Assembly (NCBI RefSeq): GCF_007570865.1
Contig: NZ_VLPS01000006.1
Location: 1-64,000 of the forward strand
Direction: 5' to 3'
Length of the DNA: 64,000 nt
Origin: Atlantibacter subterraneus
GTDB taxonomy: Bacteria > Pseudomonadota > Gammaproteobacteria > Enterobacterales > Enterobacteriaceae
Below are positions 1-13,187 of the stretch, piece after piece. The notes below the pieces were generated by a model. That model was not told where the DNA came from and did not search any database. It worked only from the letters and a program-made list of their open reading frames with translations. The position numbers and the translations under genes are program-made. Each line of letters starts with the position of its first letter. The first letter of the stretch is position 1.

Positions 1-71
1 AGAAGTGAAACGCCGTAGCGCCGATGGTAGTGTGGGGTCTCCCCATGCGAGAGTAGGGAACTGCCAGGCAT
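1..71 (+). rRNA. rrf: 5S ribosomal RNA, 3' part
   Basis: The first 71 bases match the 3' half of enterobacterial 5S rRNA, including the GATGGTAGTGTGGGGTCTCC segment and the closing end TGCCAGGCAT. The 5' part lies outside the window, so this is the last gene of an rRNA operon that in E. coli (rrnE) also precedes metA. The base calls follow the E. coli sequence almost exactly, so the identification is secure although the gene is incomplete. Confidence 0.96.
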
Positions 72-81
72 CAAACAGGAC

Positions 82-109
82 AAAGGCCCAGTCGCAAGAC
101 TGGGCCTTT
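82..109 (+). terminator. rRNA operon terminator
   Basis: A perfect 12-bp stem (AAAGGCCCAGTC / GACTGGGCCTTT) with a GCAA loop is followed by a short T-run. It lies 10 bases after the 5S end, the usual place for the rrn intrinsic terminator. Confidence 0.93.
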
Positions 110-251
110 TGTCGTTTCACAAATATGGTTTGTCCCTTCTATAACTCCATCACGTCCAATTGCGTTTTTGTTCTAAGCTTTCCCGTTCGTGAAACTTTTT
201 CACCTTTCACCTGCAAGCTCGACATTTTGGTTAATCCTGGTTATTGTCAGG

Positions 252-281
252 CATCTGGATGTCTAAACGTTTAAACGTATG
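252..281 (+). promoter_or_regulatory. MetJ operator region of metA
   Basis: The segment CATCTGGATGTCTAAACGTT and the following TAAACGTATG contain tandem degenerate 8-mers resembling the met box AGACGTCT. The same arrangement precedes E. coli metA. It sits about 20 bases before the metA start. Repression by MetJ with S-adenosylmethionine is inferred from family knowledge. Confidence 0.65.
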
Positions 282-299
282 CAGTGAGGATATAAGGTT

Positions 300-1229
300 A
301 TGCCAATTCGGGTACCTGATGAGTTGCCAGCAGTGAATTTTTTGCGCGCGGAGAACGTCTTCGTGATGACCACGTCGCGCGCCAGTGTTCAGGAGATTCG
401 TCCGCTTAAGGTATTGATTCTCAACTTAATGCCAAAGAAAATTGAGACCGAAAATCAGTTCTTAAGATTACTGTCGAACTCTCCGCTGCAGCTCGATATC
501 CAGCTGTTACGCATCGATTCTCGTGAGTCTCGCAACACCCCAGCTGAGCATTTAAATAACTTCTACTGTAATTTCGAAGATATCTGCCATGAGAACTTTG
601 ACGGTCTGATCGTGACGGGTGCGCCGCTGGGCCTGGTAGAGTTTAATGACGTCGCCTACTGGCCGCAGATCAAGCAGGTGCTGGAATGGGCGAAAGAGCA
701 CGTCACGTCTACGCTATTTGTCTGTTGGGCGGTACAGGCTGCGTTGAACATTCTGTACGGAATCCCCAAACAAACGCGTCAGGAAAAGCTGTCAGGCGTT
801 TATGAGCACTACATCACGCAACCCCACGCGCTGCTCACCAAAGGTTTTGATGATACTTTCCTTGCGCCGCATTCTCGCTACGCTGATTTCCCGGCAGCGT
901 TGATTCGTGACTACACCGATTTAGAGATCCTGGCGGAAACAGAAGGTGGAGATGCCTATCTGTTCGGCAGTAAGGACAAACGCATCGCATTTGTTACCGG
1001 CCATCCTGAATACGATGCCAATACCCTGGCTGGGGAATACTTCCGGGACGTGGATGCCGGGCTAACGCCCGAGGTGCCCTATAACTATTTCCCGGGCAAC
1101 GATCCGCAAAAAAAACCGCGCGCGACCTGGCGCAGCCATGGCAATTTGCTGTTCACCAACTGGCTCAACTATTACGTTTATCAGATCACGCCATACGATC
1201 TTCGCCATATGAATCCAACGCTCGATTAA
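300..1229 (+). CDS. metA: Homoserine O-succinyltransferase
   Basis: The 309-residue protein has the length and sequence of enterobacterial MetA, which transfers succinyl from succinyl-CoA to L-homoserine. This is the first committed step of methionine synthesis in the cytoplasm. The catalytic residues known from the family are in place: Cys142 (in FVCWAVQA), His235 and Glu237 (GHPEYD). The ATG at 300 follows a TAAGG ribosome-binding sequence. MetJ boxes upstream and a hairpin terminator downstream suggest a single-gene unit under methionine control. Identification is secure. Confidence 0.98.
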   Translation: MPIRVPDELPAVNFLRAENVFVMTTSRASVQEIRPLKVLILNLMPKKIETENQFLRLLSNSPLQLDIQLLRIDSRESRNTPAEHLNNFYCNFEDICHENFDGLIVTGAPLGLVEFNDVAYWPQIKQVLEWAKEHVTSTLFVCWAVQAALNILYGIPKQTRQEKLSGVYEHYITQPHALLTKGFDDTFLAPHSRYADFPAALIRDYTDLEILAETEGGDAYLFGSKDKRIAFVTGHPEYDANTLAGEYFRDVDAGLTPEVPYNYFPGNDPQKKPRATWRSHGNLLFTNWLNYYVYQITPYDLRHMNPTLD

Positions 1230-1249
1230 GCGTTTCAGCACCTTATCGC

Positions 1250-1273
1250 AGGCACCTTCGGGTGCCTTTTTTG
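1250..1273 (+). terminator. metA intrinsic terminator
   Basis: AGGCACC-TTCG-GGTGCCT followed by a T-run, 20 bases after the metA stop. Confidence 0.93.
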
Positions 1274-1350
1274 TTTCTGAAAACTGCTTCTTTGTATGAT
1301 TTAACTTTTTTCAATTATAAAACAAATAGTTAACATGTTTTTATTTTGAA

Positions 1351-1385
1351 AATGGAAATTGTTTTTGATTTTGGAAAATGTTTGA
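1351..1385 (+). promoter_or_regulatory. IclR operator at the aceBAK promoter
   Basis: The stretch beginning TGGAAATTGTTTTTG and followed by a second TTGGAAAATG copies the arrangement in front of E. coli aceB. There it is the IclR-binding region, with the palindromic consensus TGGAAATNATTTCCA. The repressor gene iclR lies just beyond the operon, and a similar box precedes iclR itself. Binding is inferred from this similarity. Confidence 0.75.
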
Positions 1386-1478
1386 GTAGTCTTAACTGTG
1401 CTGAACGAAAAATACCCACGGGGGATCGCGTTCGCAATGCGCAGTTTCTGGACTGGATCAACATTGAGGATCAAGAGC

Positions 1479-3077
1479 ATGACACAACAGGCAACGACGA
1501 CCGATCTGACTTTCGAGCAGCCTTTTGGCGAGCAGGAGCGGGAAATTTTAACGCCGGATGCGGTGGAGTTTCTTTCTGAACTGGTCAGCCGCTTTACGGG
1601 CAAACGCAACCAGCTGCTGGCCGAACGCGTGAAGGTCCAGTCAGAAATCGACAACGGGAAGTTGCCAGATTTTATTTCGGAAACAGCTTCCATTCGAAAT
1701 TCAGACTGGACGATCCGCGGAATTCCTGAGGATTTACAGGATCGTCGCGTTGAGATCACCGGGCCGGTCGAGCGTAAGATGGTGATCAACGCCCTCAACG
1801 CTAACGTCAAAGTTTTTATGGCGGATTTCGAAGACTCGCTGGCACCGAGCTGGGGTAAAGTCATCGACGGGCAAATCAACCTGCGCGATGCCATTCGCGG
1901 CACCATCTCCTGGACTAACGAAGCCGGTAAAATCTACCAGTTGAAGCCCGATCCCGCCGTGCTGATTTGTCGCGTTCGCGGTCTGCACCTGCCGGAAAAA
2001 CATGTGACCTGGCGCGGTGAAGCCATCCCTGGCAGCCTGTTTGACTTCGCGCTCTACTTCTTCCACAACGTGGATGCCCTGCTGGCGAAAGGCAGCGGCC
2101 CTTACTTCTATCTGCCGAAAACCCAGTCATGGCAGGAAGCCGCCTGGTGGAGCGAAGTATTTAGCTTTGCGGAAGACCGTTTTGAACTGCCGCGCGGCAC
2201 CATCAAAGCCACTCTGCTGATCGAAACCCTGCCAGCGGTATTCCAGATGGATGAAATCCTTCACGCCCTGCGTGACCATATCGTTGGGCTGAACTGTGGC
2301 CGCTGGGACTACATCTTTAGCTATATCAAAACGTTAAAAAATCACCCTGACCGCGTTTTACCCGATCGCCAGAGCGTCACGATGGAAAAGCCATTCCTCA
2401 ACGCCTACTCGCGCCTGTTGATCAGAACCTGCCATCGTCGCGGCGCTTTTGCCATGGGCGGCATGGCGGCGTTTATTCCCAGCAAAGACGCGGAGCGCAA
2501 CAACTGGGTGTTGAATAAAGTCAAAGCGGATAAAGAACTGGAAGCCACTAACGGCCACGATGGCACCTGGATTGCCCATCCGGGCCTGGGCGATACCGTT
2601 ATGGAGGTTTTCAATAAGGCGCTCGGCACTCATAAAAACCAGCTCGACGTCACCCGTGAACAAGATGCGCCGATTACCGCCGCTGACCTGCTGGAGCCTT
2701 GCCCCGGCGAGCGTACCGAAGAGGGCATGCGCGCTAACATTCGCGTCGCGGTGCAGTACATCGAAGCCTGGATCTCCGGCAACGGCTGCGTACCGATTTA
2801 CGGCCTGATGGAAGACGCCGCCACCGCCGAAATTTCCCGTACCTCTATCTGGCAATGGATCCACCACCAGAAAACGCTCAGCAACGGCAAACCCGTCACC
2901 AAAGCGCTGTTCCGTCAGATGCTGGCCGAAGAGATGCAGGTGATTCAGGAAGAGCTCGGTGAGCACCGCTTCAGCCAGGGGCGCTTTGACGACGCGGCGC
3001 GCCTGATGGAGCAGATCACCACCTCCGACGAGCTGGTCGACTTCCTGACCCTGCCGGGCTACCGCTTGCTGGCGTAA
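1479..3077 (+). CDS. aceB: Malate synthase A
   Basis: The protein (532 residues from the ATG at 1479) is collinear with E. coli AceB, which condenses glyoxylate and acetyl-CoA to malate in the glyoxylate bypass. Recognisable family blocks include GPVERKMVINALN, FMADFEDS, the GLNCGRWDYIFS segment and MEDAATAEISR. The reading frame stays open upstream to 1398, but the start at 1479 matches the family N-terminus (MTQQATTTDL) and follows TTGAGGATCAAGAGC. It is the first gene of aceBAK and stands behind the IclR operator, so it should be induced on acetate or fatty acids. Confidence 0.98.
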   Translation: MTQQATTTDLTFEQPFGEQEREILTPDAVEFLSELVSRFTGKRNQLLAERVKVQSEIDNGKLPDFISETASIRNSDWTIRGIPEDLQDRRVEITGPVERKMVINALNANVKVFMADFEDSLAPSWGKVIDGQINLRDAIRGTISWTNEAGKIYQLKPDPAVLICRVRGLHLPEKHVTWRGEAIPGSLFDFALYFFHNVDALLAKGSGPYFYLPKTQSWQEAAWWSEVFSFAEDRFELPRGTIKATLLIETLPAVFQMDEILHALRDHIVGLNCGRWDYIFSYIKTLKNHPDRVLPDRQSVTMEKPFLNAYSRLLIRTCHRRGAFAMGGMAAFIPSKDAERNNWVLNKVKADKELEATNGHDGTWIAHPGLGDTVMEVFNKALGTHKNQLDVTREQDAPITAADLLEPCPGERTEEGMRANIRVAVQYIEAWISGNGCVPIYGLMEDAATAEISRTSIWQWIHHQKTLSNGKPVTKALFRQMLAEEMQVIQEELGEHRFSQGRFDDAARLMEQITTSDELVDFLTLPGYRLLA

Positions 3078-3116
3078 TCAACCCTTAATAACAACTACCC
3101 TATGGAGCATCTGCAC

Positions 3117-4424
3117 ATGACTACAACTCGTACCCAACAAATTGAACAATTAGAACAAGAGTGGAAACAGGCGCGTTGGGAAGGGATCACGCGCCCGTAC
3201 AGCGCGGAAGAGGTGGTGAAACTGCGCGGTTCGGTTAACCCGGAATGCACCCTGGCGCAGCTGGGCGCAGCCAAAATGTGGCGTCTGCTGCATGGCGAAT
3301 CGAAAAAAGGCTACGTGAACAGCCTCGGCGCGCTGACCGGCGGCCAGGCGTTGCAGCAGGCGAAGGCGGGCATCGAGGCGGTTTATCTCTCCGGTTGGCA
3401 GGTAGCCGCGGATGCTAACCTGGCCTCCAGCATGTACCCGGATCAATCTCTGTATCCGGCCAACTCGGTCCCGGCGGTGGTGGAGCGGATCAACAACACG
3501 TTCCGCCGCGCGGATCAGATCCAGTGGGCTTCCAATATCGAGCCGGGCGATCCGCGCTATGTGGATTACTTCCTGCCGATCGTGGCGGATGCCGAAGCCG
3601 GCTTTGGCGGCGTGTTGAACGCGTTTGAGCTGATGAAATCGATGATTGAAGCCGGTGCAGCGGCTGTTCACTTCGAAGATCAGCTGGCCTCGGTTAAGAA
3701 GTGCGGGCACATGGGCGGTAAAGTGCTGGTGCCGACTCAGGAAGCCATCCAGAAGCTGGTTGCCGCGCGTCTGGCTGCCGACGTGATGGGCGTGCCGACG
3801 CTGCTGATCGCCCGTACCGACGCCGATGCCGCAGACCTGATCACCTCTGACTGCGACGAATACGACCGTGAATTTATCTCCGGCGAGCGCACCTCGGAAG
3901 GCTTCTTCCGTACCCATGCGGGCATTGAACAGGCCATCAGCCGCGGCCTGGCCTACGCGCCGTATGCCGATCTGGTGTGGTGCGAAACCTCGAAGCCGGA
4001 CCTGGACCAGGCACGTCGCTTTGCCGAGGCAATCCACGCCAAATTCCCTGGCAAGCTGCTGGCCTACAACTGTTCGCCGTCGTTTAACTGGAAGAAAAAC
4101 CTCGATGACAACACCATCGCCTCCTTCCAGCAGGAACTGTCGGATATGGGCTACAAATACCAGTTCATCACGCTGGCGGGCATCCACAGCATGTGGTTCA
4201 ACATGTTCAACCTGGCGCATGCCTACGCGCAGGGCGAAGGTATGAAGCACTACGTGGAGCGCGTTCAGGAGCCGGAATTCGCCGCCGCGAAAGAAGGTTA
4301 CACCTTCGTTTCCCATCAGCAGGAAGTGGGCACCGGCTACTTCGATAAAGTCACCACCATCATCCAGGGCGGAACCTCATCCGTCACGGCCCTGACCGGT
4401 TCGACGGAAGAGTCGCAATTCTGA
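3117..4424 (+). CDS. aceA: Isocitrate lyase
   Basis: This 435-residue protein is isocitrate lyase, which splits isocitrate into glyoxylate and succinate. The catalytic KKCGHMGG loop and the metal- and substrate-binding segments [10 protein letters not shown] and FEDQLASV are present. Two in-frame ATGs compete. The one at 3117 is chosen because a GGAG sequence at 3104-3107 is well spaced for it and the product then begins like the family ([10 protein letters not shown]). It lies 39 bases after aceB and is transcribed with it. Confidence 0.98.
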   Translation: MTTTRTQQIEQLEQEWKQARWEGITRPYSAEEVVKLRGSVNPECTLAQLGAAKMWRLLHGESKKGYVNSLGALTGGQALQQAKAGIEAVYLSGWQVAADANLASSMYPDQSLYPANSVPAVVERINNTFRRADQIQWASNIEPGDPRYVDYFLPIVADAEAGFGGVLNAFELMKSMIEAGAAAVHFEDQLASVKKCGHMGGKVLVPTQEAIQKLVAARLAADVMGVPTLLIARTDADAADLITSDCDEYDREFISGERTSEGFFRTHAGIEQAISRGLAYAPYADLVWCETSKPDLDQARRFAEAIHAKFPGKLLAYNCSPSFNWKKNLDDNTIASFQQELSDMGYKYQFITLAGIHSMWFNMFNLAHAYAQGEGMKHYVERVQEPEFAAAKEGYTFVSHQQEVGTGYFDKVTTIIQGGTSSVTALTGSTEESQF

Positions 4425-4434
4425 TAAGCCCGAC

Positions 4435-4458
4435 GCCCTCTTCCCGACGGGAGAGGGC
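4435..4458 (+). repeat. Stem-loop between aceA and aceK
   Basis: GCCCTCTTCCC and GGGAGAGGGC form a near-perfect stem with a 3-base loop in the 55-base gap between aceA and aceK. In E. coli this gap holds REP hairpins thought to protect the aceBA message and lower aceK output. No REP sequence is seen here, but the hairpin could play the same role. Confidence 0.7.
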
Positions 4459-4479
4459 ATCTACCTGATGGAGAGTGCT

Positions 4480-6231
4480 ATGCCGCGTGGGCTGGAACTG
4501 TTGATCGCGCAAACCATCCTGCAAGGGTTTGACGCGCAGTATGGCCGTTTTCTGGAAGTGACCTCCGGGGCACAGCAGCGTTTCGAGCAGGCGGACTGGC
4601 AGGCTGTCCAGCAGGCCATGAAAAAGCGTATTCATCTGTACGACCATCACGTCGGCCTGGTGGTTGAACAGCTGCGCTGCATCACCAATGGCAGAAGCAC
4701 CGACGCCGACTTTTTATTGCAAGTCAAAAAGCACTATACCGAGCTGCTGCCCGACTATCCCCGTTTCGAGATTGCCGAAAGCTTCTTTAACTCCGTTTAC
4801 TGTCGGCTGTTCGATCATCAGTCCCTGACGCCGGAACGGCTGTTTATTTTCAGCTCCCAGCCGGAGCGGCGGTTTCGCACCATTCCCCGTCCGCTGGCGA
4901 AAGACTTTTACCCGAAGCAGGGCTGGCCCGCCCTGCTGACCCGGTTATTAAAAGATTTGCCGCTGCGTCTGCCCTGGCAGGATCTGGATCGCGATGTGGG
5001 TTACATCCTCAATCACCTCACCGAAACGCTGGGCGCGGAGATGCTGGATAAAGTGCATTTACAGGTCGCCAACGAACTGTTTTACCGCAATAAAGCGGCC
5101 TGGCTGGTGGCGAAACTGGTGCTGCCTTCCGGCACGCTGCCGTTTCTGCTGCCGATCCACCGTAGCAATGAAGGCGAGCTGTTTATCGATACCTGCTTAA
5201 CCCGTGCGGCGGAAGCCAGCATCGTGTTTGGCTTCGCGCGCTCCTATTTTATGGTGTACGCGCCGCTGCCCGCTGCGCTGGTGGAGTGGCTGCGCGAGAT
5301 CTTACCTGGCAAAACCACCGCCGAACTGTATATGGCGATTGGCTGCCAGAAGCACGGCAAAACTGAAAGCTACCGCGAATACCTGAACTACCTCGCCCAG
5401 AGTAATGAGCAGTTTATCGAAGCGCCGGGCATTCGCGGCATGGTGATGCTGGTGTTCACGCTGCCAGGCTTCGACCGGGTATTCAAAGTGATTAAAGATA
5501 AATTCGCCCCGCAGAAAGAGATGGACGAAGCTCACGTGCGCGCCTGCTATCAGCTGGTGAAGGAGCACGACCGCGTCGGGCGCATGGCGGATACCCAGGA
5601 ATTCGAAAACTTCGTGCTGGAAAAACGCCAGATCGACCCGGCGCTGATGGCCCTGCTGATGCAGGAAGCGCCGCAGAAAATCACCGATCTGGGCGACAAA
5701 ATCGCTATTCGCCACCTGTATATTGAACGGCGCATGGTGCCGCTGAATATCTGGCTGGAGCAAGTGCAGGGCCAACAGCTGCGCGACGCCATCGAAGAGT
5801 ACGGCAACGCTATCCGCCAGCTGGCTGCCGCCAATATTTTCCCCGGCGATATGCTGTTTAAAAACTTTGGCGTTACCCGTCATGGCCGGGTGGTGTTTTA
5901 CGATTACGACGAAATTTGCTACATGACCGAAGTGAATTTCCGCGATATTCCGCCGCCGCGCTACCCGGAAGACGAAATGGCGTCGGAACCGTGGTACAGC
6001 GTCGCGCCGGGGGATGTGTTTCCGGAGGAGTTTCGCCACTGGCTGTGCGCCGATCCGCGCATCAAACCGCTGTTTGAAGAGATGCACGCCGATCTGTTCC
6101 AGGCTGAGTACTGGCGGGCGTTACAGGCGCGGATTCGTCACGGTCACGTGGAAGATGTGTATGCCTATCGACGGCGGCAGCGCTTTTGCCAGCGCTATGC
6201 GCGCCAGTCTGCCGATATTGCCGCCTCCTGA
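4480..6231 (+). CDS. aceK: Isocitrate dehydrogenase kinase/phosphatase
   Basis: The 583-residue protein matches AceK, the bifunctional enzyme that phosphorylates and dephosphorylates isocitrate dehydrogenase. This sets the branch between the Krebs cycle and the glyoxylate bypass. Typical segments include the [12 protein letters not shown] nucleotide-binding region and the catalytic stretch around [20 protein letters not shown] with [12 protein letters not shown]. The ATG at 4480 is chosen over the in-frame ATG at 4468 because a GGAG lies six bases before it and the product starts [11 protein letters not shown] as in E. coli. The variable region around residues 150-180 differs most from E. coli. 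Confidence 0.98.
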   Translation: MPRGLELLIAQTILQGFDAQYGRFLEVTSGAQQRFEQADWQAVQQAMKKRIHLYDHHVGLVVEQLRCITNGRSTDADFLLQVKKHYTELLPDYPRFEIAESFFNSVYCRLFDHQSLTPERLFIFSSQPERRFRTIPRPLAKDFYPKQGWPALLTRLLKDLPLRLPWQDLDRDVGYILNHLTETLGAEMLDKVHLQVANELFYRNKAAWLVAKLVLPSGTLPFLLPIHRSNEGELFIDTCLTRAAEASIVFGFARSYFMVYAPLPAALVEWLREILPGKTTAELYMAIGCQKHGKTESYREYLNYLAQSNEQFIEAPGIRGMVMLVFTLPGFDRVFKVIKDKFAPQKEMDEAHVRACYQLVKEHDRVGRMADTQEFENFVLEKRQIDPALMALLMQEAPQKITDLGDKIAIRHLYIERRMVPLNIWLEQVQGQQLRDAIEEYGNAIRQLAAANIFPGDMLFKNFGVTRHGRVVFYDYDEICYMTEVNFRDIPPPRYPEDEMASEPWYSVAPGDVFPEEFRHWLCADPRIKPLFEEMHADLFQAEYWRALQARIRHGHVEDVYAYRRRQRFCQRYARQSADIAAS

Positions 6232-6242
6232 ACAGGAGGCGG
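6221..6242 (+). terminator. Terminator between aceK and iclR
   Basis: CCGCCTCCTG and CAGGAGGCGG form a perfect 10-bp stem that spans the aceK stop codon, followed by a short T-run at 6248. The neighbouring iclR stop is 9 bases further on, so the hairpin probably ends both convergent transcripts. The E. coli gene arpA, found here in K-12, is absent. Confidence 0.8.
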
Positions 6243-6250
6243 TATCGCTT

Positions 6251-7087
6251 TTAACGCACGCCGCCGTAAGCCAGCGTCACTTCTTTCGCCGCTTTGATGG
6301 CCATCGCGCCCAGCTCGGTGACCCGATCGTCGGTGATACGGGATACCGGGCCGGAGATAGAAATCGCGGCAAACGGCTGGTGGTGCTCGTCATAAATGCA
6401 CGACGCCACGCAGCGTAAGCCCAGCGCATGTTCTTCATCATCAAACGAATAACCGCGCTTGCGGGTTTGCGCCAGGTCTTCTTTCAGATGGGCCGGAGAA
6501 ACCAGCGTGGCGTGGGTGTAGGCGTGCAGCCCTTTACGGTGCAGCAGCGCGGTAACGTCATCTTCAGGAAGCTGCGCCAGAAACGCTTTACCCGCGCCGG
6601 AAGCATGCATAGGCAGTTTGCCGCCGATGGGGGCGGACATGCGCATCAGTTGAGTACACTGTACCTGGTCGATAATAATCGCCTGATGATCGCTCTGATC
6701 CAGCACCGCCAGGTTGACGGTCTCACCGGAGGCTTCCATCAGTTTGCGCAGCATTGGGTGCACAATCGCCAGTAAATTGCGGCTTTGCAGAAAGCTGCTG
6801 CCAACAATAAACGCATGCGCGCCAATCGACCAGTGGCCTAAATCCCCCACCTGGCGGACAAATCCAAGCTGTTGCATGGTGGTAAGCAGGCGGTGAGTCG
6901 TTGAGTTGGGCAGCCCGGCTTGCTGAGCCAGCTCGGTCAGCGCCACGCTGCCGTGCGATTCGGAAATCCATTCAAGGAGCTTCAGCCCGCGCGTCAGCGA
7001 TTGTACCTGGCCGGTAGCCTGGGGCGCTGGAGCCGCAGCGGCGGTGCGAGGTTTTTTTCCACGTTTAACGGGAACGGCGGCAACCAT
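6251..7087 (-). CDS. iclR: Transcriptional repressor of aceBAK
   Basis: This is a 278-residue IclR-family protein. An N-terminal winged helix-turn-helix (SVALTELAQQAGLPNSTTHRL) is followed by the ligand-binding domain with the conserved SGAGKAFLA and GYSFDDEEHALGLRC segments. It represses the glyoxylate operon and itself; pyruvate and glyoxylate are the known effectors. The start at 7087 is preceded by AAGGAGACACCC and gives the family N-terminus MVAAVPVKRG. The gene is divergent from metH and convergent with aceBAK. Confidence 0.97.
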   Translation of the reverse strand: MVAAVPVKRGKKPRTAAAAPAPQATGQVQSLTRGLKLLEWISESHGSVALTELAQQAGLPNSTTHRLLTTMQQLGFVRQVGDLGHWSIGAHAFIVGSSFLQSRNLLAIVHPMLRKLMEASGETVNLAVLDQSDHQAIIIDQVQCTQLMRMSAPIGGKLPMHASGAGKAFLAQLPEDDVTALLHRKGLHAYTHATLVSPAHLKEDLAQTRKRGYSFDDEEHALGLRCVASCIYDEHHQPFAAISISGPVSRITDDRVTELGAMAIKAAKEVTLAYGGVR

Positions 7088-7110
7088 GGGTGTCTCCTTT
7101 TTCTGTATCG

Positions 7111-7125
7111 TGGAAATAGTTTTCG
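7111..7125 (-). promoter_or_regulatory. IclR box in front of iclR
   Basis: TGGAAATAGTTTTCG resembles the IclR consensus TGGAAATNATTTCCA and lies 24 bases upstream of the iclR start, consistent with autoregulation. Confidence 0.6.
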
Positions 7126-7226
7126 TTTTATTTGAGTATAATGCAACCCTGGAAAAACTGATCGGATGAGTTCCGCTGGAAAGCACTAAATTTCCGGAAA
7201 TCAGCGCAGTTGGCGCGTTTTATGAA

Positions 7227-7239
7227 TGAACATCTCTCA
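7227..7239 (+). promoter_or_regulatory. Possible MetR site upstream of metH
   Basis: TGAACATCTCTCA matches the MetR consensus TGAANNNNNTTCA except for one base. It lies about 90 bases before the metH start, where MetR with homocysteine activates metH in E. coli and Salmonella. A single imperfect match is weak evidence by itself. Confidence 0.45.
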
Positions 7240-7329
7240 TGTTGCCATCCTGTGACTTTTCGCCTGTGGCCGAGTGTGCCAGTATGGGCGCATGGCCTGA
7301 CAGGGCTGAATAACGATCCGGGAGTAAGA

Positions 7330-11013
<3,684 letters not shown>

Positions 11014-11034
11014 CCTGGCTGGCCTGGCTTACTT

Positions 11035-11120
11035 GCCAGTTTGAACCTGGGCAGTGCTCGTGACAGTCACGTACTGCGTGTACGCTCCTGTCACTGCGCG
11101 CTGTCCGTGTTCAAACTGGC
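11035..11120. repeat. Long hairpin repeat, copy 1 (3' of metH)
   Basis: An 86-base imperfect palindrome is closed by a perfect 12-bp stem (GCCAGTTTGAAC at 11035-11046, GTTCAAACTGGC at 11109-11120). Inside it is a second stem (GTGACAG 11060-11066, CTGTCAC 11088-11094) and a third (CGTAC / GTACG). The single-stranded motifs GGGCAGTGCTCG, CACGTACT, GTACGCTCC and TGCGCGCTG recur in a second copy after dnaB. It is not ERIC or REP by sequence. It lies 22 bases after the metH stop and could be part of its 3' end. Confidence 0.85.
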
Positions 11121-11169
11121 TGCGCCGGCGACGGTCAGTCAATCGGCTGGTTTGAAGTAAAACCTGTCG

Positions 11170-11187
11170 CTGTCATCAAAATGTCAT
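11170..11187 (+). promoter_or_regulatory. PhoB-box-like sequence upstream of yjbB
   Basis: CTGTCATCAAAATGTCAT matches the Pho box consensus CTGTCATAWAWCTGTCAY at 16 of 18 positions. It lies 162 bases before the start of a phosphate-transporter gene. A short hairpin (GGCGCCG / CGGCGCC, 11207-11223) follows it, and a second possible -10 (TATACT) occurs near 11255. The position relative to the true transcription start is unknown. Confidence 0.5.
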
Positions 11188-11349
11188 TTTTATTTACAAC
11201 ATACAGGGCGCCGTCACGGCGCCTTGTCTCTTTCTTACGTTTATCCCCTTATACTGAGTTAGGGGTTAGCCCTTTTGTGATGCCCATTCGCAGGCAGTAC
11301 GGCAGGCAAGCGGGGCGGCCCCAGGGAACCATAACGAGAAGGAGAAACT

Positions 11350-12978
11350 GTGTTAACACTTTTGCACCTGCTTTCGGCAGTGGCGCTGCTGGTGTGGGGC
11401 ACGCATATCGTGCGCACCGGCGTAATGCGCGTGTACGGTGCGCGGCTTCGTAGCGTACTCAGCCGGAGTGTCGAGAAAAAACCGCTCGCCTTCTGCGCGG
11501 GCATTGGTGTCACCGCGCTGGTTCAGAGCAGTAATGCCACCACTATGCTGGTGACCTCGTTCGTTGCCCAGGATCTGGTGGCGCTGGCACCCGCGTTGGT
11601 GATTGTGCTGGGGGCCGATGTGGGGACCGCCTTAATGGCGCGTATCCTGACCTTCGACCTGTCATGGGTTTCGCCGCTACTGATCTTTCTCGGGGTGGTG
11701 TTCTTCTTAAGCCGCAAACAGAGCCGCGTCGGGCAACTGGGGCGGGTCTCCATCGGTCTTGGCCTGATTTTGCTGGCGCTGGAACTGATCGTCCAGGCCA
11801 TGACGCCAATCACCGAGGCGTCCGGCGTTAAGGTCATCTTCGCGTCGCTGACCGGCGATATCCTGCTGGATGCGCTGATTGGCGCGATGTTCGCGGTGAT
11901 CAGTTACTCCAGCCTCGCCGCAGTCCTGCTTACCGCCACCTTCGCCGCAACCGGCGCGATCTCCTTCGACGTGGCGCTGTGCCTGGTGATTGGTGCCAAC
12001 CTCGGCTCCGGCATTCTGGCGATGCTCAACAATGGCACCGCGACGCCTAACGCCCGCCGCGTGGCGCTGGGAAGCCTGCTGTTTAAGCTGGTGGGCAGCC
12101 TGCTGGTGCTGCCATTTGTTCACCTTCTGGCGGACGCGATGCAGAAACTGCCGCTGCCGGATTCGGAACTGGTGATCTACTTCCACGTCTTTTACAACCT
12201 GATCCGCTGCATCGTGATGGTGCCCTTTACCGGGCCGATGGCGCGCTTCTGCCGCCGGGTGATTGCCGATGCGCCGGAACTGGATATGCGCTTAAAGCCG
12301 AAACACCTCGACCGCACCGCGCTGGACACGCCGGCGCTGGGCCTGGCGAATGCCGCGCGTGAAACCCTGCGCATGGGTGATGCCCTTGAGCAGATGCTGG
12401 AACTGTGGAGCAAGGTGATGCACGGCGAGCCGCGTCAGGAAAAAGAGCTGCGTAAGCTGGCGGACGACGTGGAAGTGCTGCATATCGCCATCAAGCTCTA
12501 CCTGGCGCAAATGCCGAAGGAAGATCTTGCCGAAGAGGAGTCGAAGCGCTGGGCGGAAATCATCGAAATGTCGCTTAACCTTCAGCAGGCCGCTGAAATC
12601 CTCGAGCGTATGGGCAGCGAAGTGGCGGATAAATCCCTGGCGGCACGGCGCGCGTTTTCCCCTGCCGGGCTGGAAGAACTGGACAACCTGCTGGGGCAAC
12701 TGACCAGCAACCTGAAACTGGCGCTGTCGGTATTTTTCTCCGCCGATGTCGCCAGCGCCCGTCGCCTGCGGCGCAACAAGCACCGCTTCCGGATCATGAA
12801 CCGGCGCTACGCCCATGCGCACGTTAATCGCCTGCATCAGCAAAACGTGCAAAGTATCGAAACCAGCTCGCTGCATCTCGGTCTGCTGGGCGATATGAAG
12901 CGTCTGAATTCGCTGTTTTGTTCGGTGGCCTACAGCGTGCTGGAGCAACCGGATGATGATGATGAACGTGATGAGTAA
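11350..12978 (+). CDS. yjbB: Na/phosphate cotransporter family protein with PhoU domain
   Basis: This 542-residue inner-membrane protein matches E. coli YjbB. Two Na/Pi-cotransporter repeats occupy roughly residues 1-310, each with the QSSNATT or SSLAAV type of signature. A soluble helical PhoU-like domain follows in the C-terminal third. In E. coli YjbB exports phosphate when intracellular phosphate is high. It starts with GTG at 11350 behind GAAGGAGAAACT. It stands alone between a PhoB-like box and a strong terminator. Confidence 0.95.
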   Translation: MLTLLHLLSAVALLVWGTHIVRTGVMRVYGARLRSVLSRSVEKKPLAFCAGIGVTALVQSSNATTMLVTSFVAQDLVALAPALVIVLGADVGTALMARILTFDLSWVSPLLIFLGVVFFLSRKQSRVGQLGRVSIGLGLILLALELIVQAMTPITEASGVKVIFASLTGDILLDALIGAMFAVISYSSLAAVLLTATFAATGAISFDVALCLVIGANLGSGILAMLNNGTATPNARRVALGSLLFKLVGSLLVLPFVHLLADAMQKLPLPDSELVIYFHVFYNLIRCIVMVPFTGPMARFCRRVIADAPELDMRLKPKHLDRTALDTPALGLANAARETLRMGDALEQMLELWSKVMHGEPRQEKELRKLADDVEVLHIAIKLYLAQMPKEDLAEEESKRWAEIIEMSLNLQQAAEILERMGSEVADKSLAARRAFSPAGLEELDNLLGQLTSNLKLALSVFFSADVASARRLRRNKHRFRIMNRRYAHAHVNRLHQQNVQSIETSSLHLGLLGDMKRLNSLFCSVAYSVLEQPDDDDERDE

Positions 12979-12996
12979 GGTTTTGCGAGACAGATT

Positions 12997-13025
12997 CAAC
13001 AACCCCGCGCAATGCGGGGTTGTTG
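12997..13025 (+). terminator. yjbB terminator
   Basis: A stem of CAACAACCCCGC and GCGGGGTTGTTG with a GCAAT loop begins 18 bases after the yjbB stop. Confidence 0.85.
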
Positions 13026-13187
13026 TTTAATTAATCTGGAAACCAGCGCGAAAGAACAACATTCCGTGGATGAAAAGCCAGTCTGTACGCGTTACCGTCT
13101 GGCGAAATACAACCACGGAGCGGCTAGAAAATGATCGGTTATTTTCATACAATGAGGCACTTCATGCGCATTCCAGTGGGGGTTAAT

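Noticed and set aside
5-274. An open frame covering the end of 5S rRNA and the terminator
   Set aside because: It lies over a structural RNA and its terminator and cannot be a real gene.
3150-4316. A 388-codon open frame antisense to aceA
   Set aside because: It is a by-product of GC-rich codon use in aceA; the product is rich in His, Arg and Gly, has no family resemblance and no ribosome-binding site.
11035-11120. ERIC or REP assignment for the hairpin after metH
   Set aside because: The sequence does not carry the ERIC core or the REP palindrome; described instead as a separate repeat.
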